From Tetracentron sinense (Eukaryota > Streptophyta > Magnoliopsida > Trochodendrales > Trochodendraceae), in the NCBI GenBank assembly GCA_015143295.1, contig CM026562.1, positions 1,302,001 to 1,366,000 of the forward strand: DNA of 64,000 nt, in the 5' to 3' direction. How positions within the stretch are numbered: the first letter of the stretch is position 1; every line of letters starts with the position of its first letter. The position numbers were made by a program, and so were the translations under genes. Shown in pieces: positions 37,401 through 47,794 of this stretch. The notes under the pieces were generated by a model that was not told where the DNA came from, did not search any database, and saw only the letters and a program-made list of their open reading frames with translations.

Positions 37401-40400
37401 TTCCAAACTCCCACCCCATTATGGGAAGTGACGGCCTTGCAATCCCAACCGTTTTTGGGCATCCCAAAATCAGTGTAGTCAAAGTGTGCAGGCGATAGGA
37501 GGTTCCCCTAGGCGAGGCGAGGCGAGGCGAGGCATGGCATGGCATAGGCAAGCAATTATTACTACTTTTGCGAAAGTAAATTACCAAGTTGTTTGTAGGG
37601 CCTTACCCCAAAATTTATTACCTAGTCTTGATTATATTAGCAAGCTTCTAACCTTTTTCTCAATGCATGTACCATTTCCTACAAAATTGTCTCCATTCGA
37701 AATTCTTAGATTTGAGCCTTAGTTTAAAACCACTTTCATAAATGTAGCGACATATATAAGATTACACCTAATCTCAAGGATCAAAAATGACGTTTATTGA
37801 GTTAAACTTGATCAAATGCTAGTCTAAGTTTATGTTGCTGGTCTCTAGAATAGGAGTAGGGTTGTCATTCCTCATTTGGACTGATCTTGTGTCATCAACC
37901 TCCTTGAAGTTAGTTAGCAACTCCTTGTTCAAGGTGATGTGTTTGATGGCTCAAGAGTCAACATGCCACCCTTCATTACCTCCACATTTAAGACATCGAG
38001 TATCATGTTGGCTTCATCTCGAATAATATGAATCTAATCAACCTTCTTTCTTTGATGACATGTCCAGGCAAAATGTCCTAGTTTTCCAGAATTTTAGCAC
38101 TTTCTACTAATCTTGTTAGGCTTGAATTTTTTTCTGAAAGTTCTTCTCTCCTTTTGGGGGAGCGCTTGTAACTTTTCTTTGGGGTTGGGGAATTCTCCTT
38201 CATAACATACCATTGAGATCTATCCTCAAGTTGTGTCATTCAGGTATTTTCTCCTATCGCATGGAACTGATAGAGCTCCTTAATGCCTCTCCTTCTAAGG
38301 CCAGGTTGAACATTTTCCCATGATGGAGGAAAGCAGCTACTTGTTGGCTTTGAGTTAAATTCTCTTCAACATATACAAGATCACATGCTTCTTTTTTCAT
38401 CCATTTTCAATGAGAAGTACTTTGTCATAAAAGTGGATTGAACGAAATTGGATTCATATTGAATCGCTTTTCCAGAATTTCCCAAAATTAGCAGTCTTTA
38501 AAAAGTAAACTAGACAAGATATTAAGGCTAGTATCTTTGTAGAGATAATCCTCTTTCTTCCACTTGTTGTAAGTGTTATGATCTTTGAAGACTGCTCATA
38601 ACTCATAAGGAACTCTTGGAGAGTCTTCTTCAAGGTTATGAACAAGCTCCATGATGGTGAGGACAAATCGTACCTTCCTTTTCCACATAGGTAAATTCAT
38701 GACTCCTAACTTGTCTAACTTCTTTACGTCTTTTACAACTTGATATCTCTGTCATTGAACCAAATAAAGATCAAAAGTAGGAACCTTGAGAAAATGATAC
38801 CTTAAAATGTTGGGAAATGGAAGAAAACGAAAAGATATCTAAAGGATTCAAAATATAAGGGAACTAAGAGAGAGAGCCTCTCCTAGTCTTCTTAGGCATG
38901 TCTGTGTGTGTTGTGACAAAAAGGGTCAGTTTACAGTGAGATCCTTCTTTCATACTTTATTGCCAATTCGGAATCTCTCTTTTCCTTATAGATTAGTTTG
39001 GAAAGCGAGGTTGCAGTCCAAGGTTTCCTTCTTCCTATGGTTGGTGACTTTGGACAAGATTCTTACCTGTGATCACCATATGAGAAGAGGGTAGAGGATG
39101 GCCAATGGTTGTTTCATATGCCTTGCTTTGAAGGAGATGGTTGTCTACCTCCTGCTTCATTGCCCTTTTGCTTCCAAGGTTTAGAGTTATTTCCTAAGTC
39201 ATTTGGGTATTAGCTGGACCTTTCCTCGCTCTTTCTATGACTTCTTATTGAGTCGGCTTTTGGTGCAATTTGCGGGTAAAGGCCCGAAGGGGGAGCATTC
39301 GCAAAGGCTGTTTTGCCCACAGCGATTGTATGGTCTATTTGGAAGGAAAGAAACTCCAGAGTGTTCGAGAGGGTGGTCTCATCCCCCTCCAGGGTATGTT
39401 ATAGGATTGTACAAATATTGTTTCAGTGGTGAGTTGTCCGAGAGGATTTCGATCTTGCGTACAAATACTCTTTTTTATAACTGTTTGGATGGCGTTTGGC
39501 TTTTATATCCATGTATTTTGTTGTTTAAATCTCGACTCACCTTATGAGCGGTCATCATAAGGTGTTTTAAAAGGCTTGTGAGGCTTATGCCTTGAGGCGA
39601 GGCTTAAGGAAAACGCCTTGAGGCTTAACCATAAGGCTTATGCCTCAAAGTGTGAAGCTCACATGAGGAACACGCCTTATGCCTTGAGACCTGCTTTATG
39701 TCTATAGCATACGCCTCATACATTAACTAAAATTAGGTTTGTAGCCACATAACTGGGACTTGAGCGTTGTTTTTTAATTTTAAATTTGTTATTTGTTTCA
39801 ATTAATAACAAATAATACTTTATTTATTTTAGATAAGACATTGAAAATAATGATGATGATGATATTAGTTTTCAACTAACACTTAATTTATTATGTTTAA
39901 TGTATTTAGGCTTTTAAAACCCTTAAAGCCTAATTCATACTGATTTTCCTATTAGACATTGCAAAAATTTGGAGCCACTGCCCTATAATGTAGTTCATGA
40001 CTTATTTGCAAATTTTTACTAAAATTCTAAATCCACCACATAAATTGATGATTGAACATCATCTTTAATATGTATATAAATAAGAAAGTAAATTTAATTT
40101 CAACATTTGCTTGCCCTTCTTATATTTTTTTTGATAGTTGAATAATTTATATATTATTTTGTATGAGTATGTGCGCGCCAACATGCACACAGAAATGTAC
40201 GCGAATATGTATATATATATATATATATATATATTTGCATGCATATCTCTCTCTATAGTCTATATATATACTATAATCTTTCATTAACTTTTAAAATATT
40301 TTTATAATTTCTCTTATATTTGATTTATTTGTTAAAATAAGAGAGAACGAGACTTTCTTGTGAGGCTTACGCCTTACATATCTTGAGGTCCTAACGCTAG

Positions 40401-41236
40401 GGCTGTCAATGGATCGGATCCGATTAGCCGGACTTTGGACCTTATATGTAATCGGTGGAATCTGATTATAATCGGATTGGATCCAGATATAGGGTGATTC
40501 GATCCGATTGAAATCCGATCTGATTATAATAACTTTTTTTTTAATCATTTTAAATATATTACATATATTTTCTATGCATAAAGTATTAATTTTAAAAAAA
40601 TTAACATTAATTTGAGTTAATTAAGGTACTATTAGATTTTAATATTATTAAAATAATTTTTTTTTAAAATTAACCTTAATCGGATCGGATTCGGATCTTT
40701 AAAATATAATCGGATTCGGATTGATTAATTCATGATCTAGCGAATCTCGAATCAAATTTGGATCTATTGGATTCTTAATCGGATCTAGGCAGATCCGGTA
40801 CGAATCCGACCCATTGACAACCCTACCTAACGCCTCGCTTCATGCCTTCCCGTTTTAAAACATTGGTTCATAATGAACTCATAAGAGAGTAAAATGTAGG
40901 TAATAAACCCTGAGTTGAAATTTGAAGTGTTTTTCACTTGTGAATTCATATGTAACCTCTATTATTTAGGACAAGTGACCTTTTTATAGGCAACTAAACT
41001 ATTTTCTAATTTAATTCAAGTGCTATGGTTGGACGCTATACAAGGAGGTAGTTGCCTTTTCTTCTAGTATGGGATTTGGTACATGGTGTGTATCTTTGGT
41101 GTTGCCTTTAAGCAATTTCTTTCACCTGCCTTCATTTTAGGTGGAAACCATGGAATGAGGATTTAACTTTAAACCATAAGGGATTCGATTTTCCAACCTC
41201 TCATCAAAGGATCTTTCCCCAACTTATTGGTCCTAA

Positions 41237-41274
<38 letters not shown>

Positions 41275-44200
41275 CCCTGTACTCTCTAAATTCTCTTGTT
41301 TTTGTATCCTTTAGTTTCTACCCATTTTCCCCAACACCAGGACCAGAGGAAATTATCCGTGAATAGTTTAAGCCTTGGAGGAGAGCATTAATTTCAATTT
41401 AACCAGATTCCCTTGTGCTAATAGGCTCCAGGAACACTGTGACATTCTCACTCTGGTGCTTCCAAAACTCTCCCTGAATCCAGGCTCAGATTACCAAGAG
41501 AAGTACCATCAAAATTCAAATCTCCTTTTGCAGATTTTTCCATGAGGTTGGTAGCCTTCCTAGACCCACCATTAAAAGATAATATTCTCTTAGTTGCTTA
41601 TGAATATAATATATTCACATCCCAAAGTCCTCCATAGCTATGACTCGTCAATGTAATTGAGTTACAAAGCTTCGGAATTGAAACATACATGTCTTCAAAG
41701 TTTCTTCTGTTATGCTCTTTGAACATGCCCCAACCAAAAACATATGTGAGAAATCTCCAAAGGATTCTCTCTATGGCCAAAATGTTCATAAGAGCAGCCC
41801 CCAACACGTGTTCCAAATGCTCGGGAAAAACTCAGTTTCCTACTAACTAAAAGTAGAAACACCACACCTCTGTAGCCACTTTGTAGTGAATAAACAAGTG
41901 ATGCACATTTGGTTATTGCTTCAAGCATCATAAACATTGTTGGAAATGAAATATCCTCTATTGAATGCAATAGTAGGTGCTTTCATGCGAAGCATCTCCA
42001 TCCAGACCTAGTGGCCAGACGTATAGTGGATGATGTAAAGATCCGGTTCTGGTTCAAGCATGAAAAACTTATTGTCTTATTGATAATGCTGTCAACAGGG
42101 TAATTGTGTTGCTTTGGAACGTTGGCATCCAGTGGCAAAGGTCTGCGATCAAATGGGTCAGTTGGAGACCGCCTGACTATTTGATCGCAGATCTTTGCCA
42201 CCGGATGCCAACATTCCCTTCGTAATAACCAAGGTGGGTATGGGTGTATTTTAAGAGATGACCAAGGCATAGCCATAGTTGCGTTAGTTGGGGGTGTCCA
42301 AGGGGGATCAGTTATTGGCATGGAATTTATGGCTATTCTGAGAGCTGTCCAAGTTTTGAAGCATCTGGGATTTGGGGTGGTTCAAGTGGTCTCTGACTCG
42401 TTATGGGCAGTGGAATGTATTAGGAAAAGAGAAGCCAGACCGTGGTATTGTGCTTTGGCCCTAACTGATATTGATGACATTGTTGATAGCTTTAGCGAGC
42501 ATTGAAATATGTCATGCCCTGCAGATTTCCTTTCTAAGCTTGCTATTGGGGAGTTGTCTTTTGTGCCATCTGAATTTCCTATTTTGTTGCAAAATATAGT
42601 GCTAGATTATGCAAGGGGGTGTACCTATCATCGGGTGTAAATACCTGTTTATTTATACATATTTCCCTGGTGGGGGTCTGCCTAAATCCCAGCTTTCCTC
42701 CCCCCTCCCCAAAAAAGGTCCTCTATTGAAAAGGAGGTCCAGTGTATATATATCCAGTGCTACAGTCCAAGCAATGCTTCCAATAAGTTAGTACTAACCA
42801 CAAAAATTTATCATCCCCTAGGAACGGGAGTGTTGTTTGATCCAATTATTGTGGCCAAAGGCTTTAAATCTTTAATATCATTTAAAAGAGGATTCATAAA
42901 ATCTGGCATAAGCCTTGTAGAACTTGGTTGGATTATGTTCAATTTTCCTTCAAAAACTGTTAGATGTATGTTGTCTTGGGTTGACTCATGTTCATTTAAT
43001 ACGTATAGGTGTATGACTCGACTGACAAAGTATGATTTTAGTAGAGTCATCTAGTCACATGAATGATCTGCATCATTATGATTTGATAATTATTTCAAAT
43101 CAGTTGACATTTGAAAGCATTTTGCAATCATGTCAGTCACATTATGGGAGATGAGGAAAAGGTGAAAACATTCTTAATACTTTCTTGATCATTTGTTCCA
43201 TTTGACTTTAGAATATGTATAGAATCTATAGATATGCAACCATGAAGCCGTAGGTCCAATTCCATCTTACCTATAGAGGAAGAAAAGAAAGTCTTAATGA
43301 ATAGAAAAAGGGTCCATGTACTCTTGATAGAAGTGTTCCTACACAATTTCATCATACCTTTGAGGAGGAAAGGAAAGTTTTAATTAACGGAAATTGGGGA
43401 AGAAATCCATGCACTCCTGACAGAAGTACTCCTACAATATAGTTCTTACCGTGCTTAACTAGTTTCCAGCTTCCCTATACTAAAGTAACTTGTAAGCGTT
43501 GCTCTCAATGGTTACCCAGGCCACAGTTTCTAAAAATTCATAGTATGCCATGTTTCCAGATCATGGGGCCTCATTCATTACAATGATTAATGAGTAAGAC
43601 TATTTGCTTAATTATTGTATAATTTATAACTAACTATAATATTTTAAATAAAAATTTTAAATGTCTTTTTATAAAGTAATTAAATATTTTGCTAAAAAAA
43701 TTACCAACCCAACTTGTAGCTCAGTTAAAAAATATTAGCACTAATTAACTAATGTACAAATATACATATAACCTACATATTTCTTAAATTAGTGTACTAT
43801 GTATAATAAAAAAATATCTTTAAATAATTTTAAAACTAAAAATGAAAAAAAAATTCCGAAAAAGAAGAATAATTCGACAGTTGTAGAATGGGTGCATTTA
43901 ATTAACATCTTTACTATTATAATGGGAGAGGCTGGCGGAGATGATTTTTCTGAAATTCCCATATTACCCTTATATAAAAACAAAATTTTGATTTAATGTT
44001 TTGCTTTAAAACCCAAACTACCCCTTGCCTTTGATTTTATTTCCAAACTACCCCTTGCTCATCTATCTATTTAGAATCACAGCCAATCAAATTGAACTCG
44101 GGGAGAGTTCAATCGCACCCGTGGGTTAACACGTGTCCCTTTGAACTCCTATTAACTGTGGTTAACTCCTTCCCCTCGCTCTCACGTGCATCGCACATGC

Positions 44201-47200
44201 CACTAGCAAGTTCAATTGCACCCGCGGGTTAACACGTGTCCCTTTTAACTCCTATTAACTGTGGGTAACTCCTTCCCCTCGCTCTCACGTGCATCGCACG
44301 TGCCACCTGCTAGTATAAATAATTCAAATGGAAACATTGAAGTTTGTGGTAAATTTTAGTGGAATTTGGTCTTTAGTTTTCTGGAATTTCATCTAAAAAT
44401 CTAGTTTAAATTCTTAAAATATATGAAGATGCATAAATTTGACGCTTTTCAGCAAAAAACAGATGAAGTTAGTCGACTTTGGTTCATGTCAACCGATGTC
44501 ATGTAATTTATATAAAGCTTTTGTAATATTTCGGTTGATATTTGTAATATTTCGGCTGATATTACTGAAGTGTTGTTGAAACTACTGAAACATGTTGTCG
44601 AAATCCTGGACTACTTACACTTCAAGTGAATATCGTTCATCAATAATGAAGCCGAAACATTTCTACCAAAAATTACCAAAATATGTCAATTTTGTAAACC
44701 CACACAGGTAGGTTTATGCCGATACCCATGGAAAGGAAGAGTTTCTTAAGAAACAATATGAAATGCGTCTGAAAATACTGCACTTTTGTTGTCTCAAGTA
44801 AAATTTTTCAATACCCAAGGAAAAAGAAGCTTTTCGTAGGAAACATTAGAAAATGTGTTGATGTTTTAAATTTTAAACTATGCCTAGATCATGATCTAGG
44901 TGGACACTCACTAAACCTTGTTTTATTTAAACATAAAAATGAGATTTGGTCTCTGAGGCATCGCCTTGCCTAGGGAACGCCCTACCACCTAAGCGTTGCT
45001 TGGATGCTTTTACTACACTGATTTTTATTGTAAATATAATGGTTTAGGTGTCTTTTTGAGTTGTCAACCAAAAGTAAGCCTTTAATCTTGGGAGAGGAAT
45101 GATGAAAATATGTCTTTGTATTCCTCTCCTTCTTTAGCTAGACCTATTATTACCAAGAAATTTGTATAAACCTACATTTCAGTATATATATTGTTCTTGA
45201 CGTTGATATTTATACCTGGGGATATTCTCTCGGATGATGGAGCGAGGTGTGATTATACTTATCCACTTCCCTTAAGAACCAACTTGAGACTGAGATACTG
45301 AAGGAACCAACTAGCTAACGATATTAAGATATTGTTCATCTTGAGTCGGGATTTAGAATGAGAGGTATCAATAGAACAGACTGGGTTTGGTTTGTTCCTG
45401 AATCAGGCAGGGCCCTATTATTAATTGGACCTTAGAATCAGGCCCAAGCCCGGGCCATTGTGACCCATTGCCACTCCTAGGGTTCATTGTTTTAGACATG
45501 ATTTTAAAGGTGAATTTTTTTTGGGGATGAACAATTATTGTTGTTTGTTCTTTAGAGTTTAAAAAGCAATACGTGTTGGTTTGTTGTACGTGCTGGTCGG
45601 ACAATAAAATCTTTTCTATGCAGTTTATTTTGAACTTGTCATGTCTATATGGTATCATTTATCGGCACTTGTGCTTCATTGTATTGACTTATCTATTATG
45701 TCCTTTTGGACCATATGTCGGGCAATATGGTAGTCTAAAAAATATTGATCGATTGTAGGGTACAATTGTTCACTGGGGTTGGTTTCCTTTTTACTCAAGA
45801 TCACTGCTTTTGTTTTGATAGCTTAGGCTTTTAGTAGAAGGCATAATTTTATTCAGATTATTGATCTCTTTTTCTTACTTCTTACATGTGGAGGCATCTG
45901 ATTGCGTTGTGTTATTATGAATGCTACAGTAATTGAAGTGTATGCAGTGAAGCAAGTTTGACGATGTTCAATAAAATATTGACAGTGATTTCTTCTGCAG
46001 TTCCTTTTTGAAGCTGCGACTGTCCACTGTGTTGAGCTTGCAACAGACAAACATGGATGCTGCGTGCTTCAGAAGTGCCTTAGCCATTCTGATGGTGAAC
46101 AGAAATGCCATTTGATCTCCGAGATTGCTTCTAATGCTCTTATCCTATCCCAAGATCCATTTGGGTACTCTATATCTTCTCTTCTCTATTTTTCTTCTGC
46201 TTATTAATAATAGGGAAAACTACCTAAATGACCTCAGGGTCTATCACGACTACATAAATAACCTATGACAATTCAACTTAACTTTTATAACCCCCACATG
46301 TGAAAACAACCACATCTGTGAGATTCTATTTTATTTGGACTCATATTCCCCTAACCATTGAGTTAAAAAACAAGTCCCGAACCACAATCATGATCAAGAA
46401 CAAACCCAACACAGTCTTGTACAAGGCAGGGGAGGTGAACCAGGGATTAAATAGGGTGAACAACATACAGAAAGGCAGGAAGCGATCTCTGTCTTTTACG
46501 AATAGGACCCCTCTATGGGTTGAGCGATCTGTGTAATGAGATGCCGGTGATATTCACGTGACGGTTGAAACTCTTTTCATACCTAGGCCGATTGAGTGAA
46601 GGGATTCTTCATTTCCATTGAAAGCTAAGTATGGTGCACTGCATCTCCCTCGCTTCCCCACCAATCTCCCATTACTCCAAACAAATCACCCCCCAAAACT
46701 CTTACTACCTTGAATCACGATCCATGAAATGGAATACGAAGGCCATTAAATGAAAACATATGGTACATGTTAAAGAGAGGATCCATGTAAGGGAATTAGA
46801 TGAGAGAACTTCAGAGTTCAGAAAAGAGAAGCATCTTAAGAAAAAGACAAAACTAATAGAAATTTATTATCCAATGTTTTTGTTTAGAACCTAAAGACTG
46901 GGATTTTTTTTCATCTCTATCCTCTAAAAACAAAATCAATCTCAATCTTCTGAGTTAATCTATCGCATAGGAGAGAGGGAGACATTTAAGCCTGTAAGAG
47001 AGAGAGACACCCAACATGATTTGGTTGGGGACCTTTGATTTTTAACTCAATGTTTAGGGGCATATGGGTCCAAAGATTATAGAATTCTCACACATGTAGC
47101 TATTTTCAAATATGGGGGTTAGAAAAGTTAAGTTGAATTGTCAAAGGTCATTTATGTACTCGGGATAGACCTTCAGGTCATTTAAGTAGTTTTCCCTTTT

Positions 47201-47794
47201 TCATATTATTATTTTTAAAATCACCTTTCTTTTGTGACGACATTCCTCAAAATCCAGAAGAGCGGTGCAATTGCTTTTTCTCCCATATTCATTTGTGTTT
47301 TTAGTTTGTAATCCTTGAGTTCTGAGATGTGATTCAAACGTGCAGGAACTATGTTGTGCAATATGTCTTCGAACTTCGGATTCCATGGGCAACAGCAGAA
47401 GTGCTCAACCAACTAGAGGGTCACTATGGGTACCTCTCCATCCAGAAATATAGCAGCAATGTGGTTGAGAAATGCCTGAAATATGCAGAAGAGCGCCGCC
47501 CTCGTATCATTCAGGAACTGATAAATAATTCCCGATTAGATCAAATCTTGCAGGACCCTTTTGGCAATTATGTTATCCAAGCAGCGTTGAATAATTCCAA
47601 GGTAGGGTTTCCCCAAACCCATCCATTTCTTTCCTTGGGTCTTTCTAGTTGTAATCTCATGGATTATTTGTCCTCTTGTTGGACAGGGGTCTCTTCATGT
47701 TGCATTAGTAGAGGCTATAAGGCCCCATGTTGCAACACTCCGGACCAGCCCATATGGGAAGAAAGTACTCTCGACCAACAGTCTGAAGAAATGA
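28641..47794 (+). CDS. CCCH zinc finger and Pumilio-repeat RNA-binding protein (pumilio homolog 8/12 type)
   Basis: Predicted cytoplasmic regulator that binds UGUA-type sites in mRNA 3' ends and represses or destabilises the mRNA. Exons: 28641-30598, 30694-30856, 46001-46164, 47346-47601 and 47687-47794. They join in frame to 882 aa. A long low-complexity N-terminus (1 to about 415) starts MMEGG and includes the plant phrase LLGEIPNATSG. A CCCH finger lies at 421-439 (C-x7-C-x5-C-x3-H). Eight Pumilio repeats fill about 560-882. Base-contact residues, read from repeat 8 to repeat 1, are NYQ, SNE, NYQ, CCQ, NHQ, TRQ, NYQ and CRQ, predicting UGUA-U-AUA. Intron 2 is 15,144 bases and intron 3 holds a long-TIR element. 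The gene looks intact. The two adjacent ATG codons leave the exact start open by one residue. Confidence 0.93.
31393..31444 (+). repeat. (TG)n(AG)n compound microsatellite
   Basis: (TG) to about 31410, followed by (AG) to 31444, in Pumilio intron 2. Confidence 0.95.
31563..31666 (+). repeat. 52-bp tandem duplication
   Basis: Units 31563-31614 and 31615-31666, each starting ATTCCTAGAGGCAA and ending TCAAGT, with a few differences. Confidence 0.9.
31836..35083. mobile_element. hAT-like element, interior built from the word CGATAT, with a LINE inserted
   Basis: The ends CATGGTTTAAAATATC and, inward from the right, CAAGGTTCTAAATGTCG are related. The same 8 bases, CTCATAGG, flank it at 31828-31835 and 35084-35091. 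Both outer parts (31850-32170 and 34980-35070) are dense in CGATAT, ATATCG and TCGATATC. The middle is partly a LINE (about 33110-34893) that entered later. No transposase frame was recognised. Confidence 0.8.
33110..34893 (+). mobile_element. LINE (plant L1 type), 5'-truncated 3' part
   Basis: The frame at 33121-33669 encodes the C-terminal half of reverse transcriptase. It has RQGDPLSPFLF, then LQYAEDTLIFG (usual form YADD, here Asp to Glu at the third position), then LGMPLGA and LSKGGK. After frameshifts and stops, the zinc-binding zf-RVT region follows (about 34290-34740, WNPGIPSFLWS and WKERN). The copy ends in a run of 15 A at about 34879-34893. It is dead. It was inserted into the CGATAT-word hAT-like element. 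No clear target duplication was found. Confidence 0.85.
35084..35611. other. Pumilio intron 2, non-coding
   Basis: The start is the target duplication of the preceding element. No further feature is seen. Confidence 0.4.
35612..35805. mobile_element. hAT-like MITE, CTAGGCG-word family
   Basis: It starts CAGTGTAGTTAAAATG and ends with the near complement CATTGACTTCACTG. The interior has GCCTAGGC, CTCGCC and GGCGGG words. Flanks TTTATAAA and ATCTAAAG match at only five of eight bases, so the duplication is decayed. Related fragments lie at 37471, 44862 and 58254. Confidence 0.65.
36389..37400 (-). mobile_element. LINE (plant L1 type) 3' fragment, minus strand
   Basis: On the minus strand, the zf-RVT region is seen at about 36830-36920 (NRCIMCKEAEENIHHLL) and the WGIWCERNKQNFEG phrase at about 36640-36680. 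The 3' tail is the T run at about 36389-36396 on the plus strand. The frame is interrupted by stops, and the 5' part is missing. Confidence 0.75.
37471..37560. mobile_element. fragment of the CTAGGCG-word hAT-like family, with (GAGGC)n
   Basis: It starts CAGTGTAGTCAAAGTGTGC, then CCTAGGCGAGGCGAGGCGAGGC and CATGGCATGGCA runs. No right end was found. It interrupts the minus-strand LINE fragment or abuts it. Confidence 0.5.
37780..38750 (-). mobile_element. LTR-type gag-like fossil
   Basis: On the minus strand, short stretches resemble a Copia-type gag with a zinc-knuckle-like region (about 37950-38110) and an upstream helical region (about 38450-38670). It is heavily broken, with no LTRs identified. 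The family assignment is weak. Confidence 0.4.
38880..39545 (+). mobile_element. LINE (plant L1 type) 3' fragment
   Basis: It encodes the zf-RVT region with SFPYRLVWKARLQSKVSFFL and, after stops, HCPFASKV and WKERNS-like words. It is closely similar to the C-terminal part of the LINE at 34.3-34.75 kb, so it is the same family. Truncated at both sides, dead. Confidence 0.8.
39558..40865. mobile_element. hAT-like element, interior built from the word AGGCTTATGCC, with a second MITE inside
   Basis: The left end, TAAGGTGTTTTAAAAGGC, mirrors the right end, TTTTAAAACATTG. The flanks GGTCATCA and GTTCATAA agree at six of eight bases. The outer parts are dense in GAGGCTTATGCCTTGAGGCG. Its right part was split by the MITE at 40398-40825, after which GCCTCGCTTCATGCC resumes. 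The AT-rich middle holds a (TA)n tract at 40209-40234. Confidence 0.7.
40398..40825. mobile_element. hAT-like MITE, interior built from the word GGATCCGAT
   Basis: It starts TAGGGCTGTCAATGG and ends with the complement CCATTGACAACCCTA. It is flanked on both sides by CCTAACGC (40390-40397 and 40826-40833). The interior repeats GGATCGGATCCGATT, AATCGGAT and GATCCGAA-like words on both sides of an AT-rich centre. It is nested inside the AGGCTTATGCC-word element, so it is younger. Confidence 0.9.
41240..41272 (+). repeat. (TC)n microsatellite
   Basis: About 33 bases of CT dinucleotides in Pumilio intron 2. Confidence 0.95.
41590..41910 (-). mobile_element. LINE C-terminal fragment, minus strand
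   Basis: A minus-strand frame at 41598-41816 contains ILWRFLTYVFGWGMFKEHNR and RRNFED, matching the tail region of plant L1 proteins. Truncated and broken. Confidence 0.55.
42105..42610 (+). mobile_element. LINE RNase H domain remnant
   Basis: The plus-strand frame reads GYGCILRDDQG, then GMEFMAILRAVQVLKHLGF, VVSDSLWAVECI and ADFLSKL. This is the RVT_3-type RNase H domain at the end of plant L1 proteins. The catalytic region is recognisable (Asp of RDD, Glu of MEF, Asp of SDS). It follows a coding-like stretch, WVSWRPP. An inverted duplication lies at its start. It is a dead fragment. Confidence 0.75.
42116..42217. repeat. near-perfect hairpin of 38-bp arms
   Basis: 42116-42153 and 42180-42217 are inverted copies, with 31 of the inner 33 positions pairing. 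The loop is 26 bases. It lies inside the LINE remnant just before its RNase H domain. Confidence 0.9.
43264..43440 (+). repeat. diverged tandem duplication of about 85 bp
   Basis: 43264-43347 and 43351-43440 share ATCTTACCTATAGAGGAAGA-like starts, AAAGTCTTAAT and CTGACAGAAGTACTCCTACA-like ends. Confidence 0.7.
43908..44313 (+). mobile_element. small non-autonomous Helitron (406 bp)
   Basis: It starts TCTTTACTATTATAATGGG directly after A and ends CTAG directly before T, so it sits in an AT dinucleotide as Helitrons do. The perfect hairpin CACGTGC-ATC-GCACGTG (44286-44302) lies 7 bases before the CTAG. The terminal segment of about 107 bases is tandemly duplicated (about 44103-44209 and 44210-44313). 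Only the outer copy ends in CTAGT, the inner ending CTAGC. No helicase is encoded. Confidence 0.88.
44862..45020. mobile_element. fragment of the CTAGGCG-word hAT-like family
   Basis: The right end GATGCTTTTACTACACTG is the complement of the CAGTGTAGT end type. The interior (ATCATGATCTAGGTGG, CTTGCCTAGGGAACGCC) matches the element at 35612-35805. The left end is missing. Confidence 0.6.
46213..47196. mobile_element. Mutator-like element with TIRs of about 170 bp
   Basis: 46213-46380 and 47030-47196 are inverted copies, with ends GGGAAAACTACYTAAATGACC and many shared phrases such as GACAATTCAACTTAACTTTT. The interior is non-coding. No exact 9-bp target duplication was seen, so the superfamily rests on TIR length. 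It fills most of Pumilio intron 3 and ends about 150 bases before exon 4. Confidence 0.7.

Noticed and set aside
37438-37560. CRISPR-like short repeats (GAGGC)
   Set aside because: A plant microsatellite without spacers, part of a CTAGGCG-word fragment.
45375-45480. Possible TAGGAGTGGCAATGGG hAT remnant
   Set aside because: A single right end, GACCCATTGCCACTCCTA, with no left end. Too little to annotate as an element.
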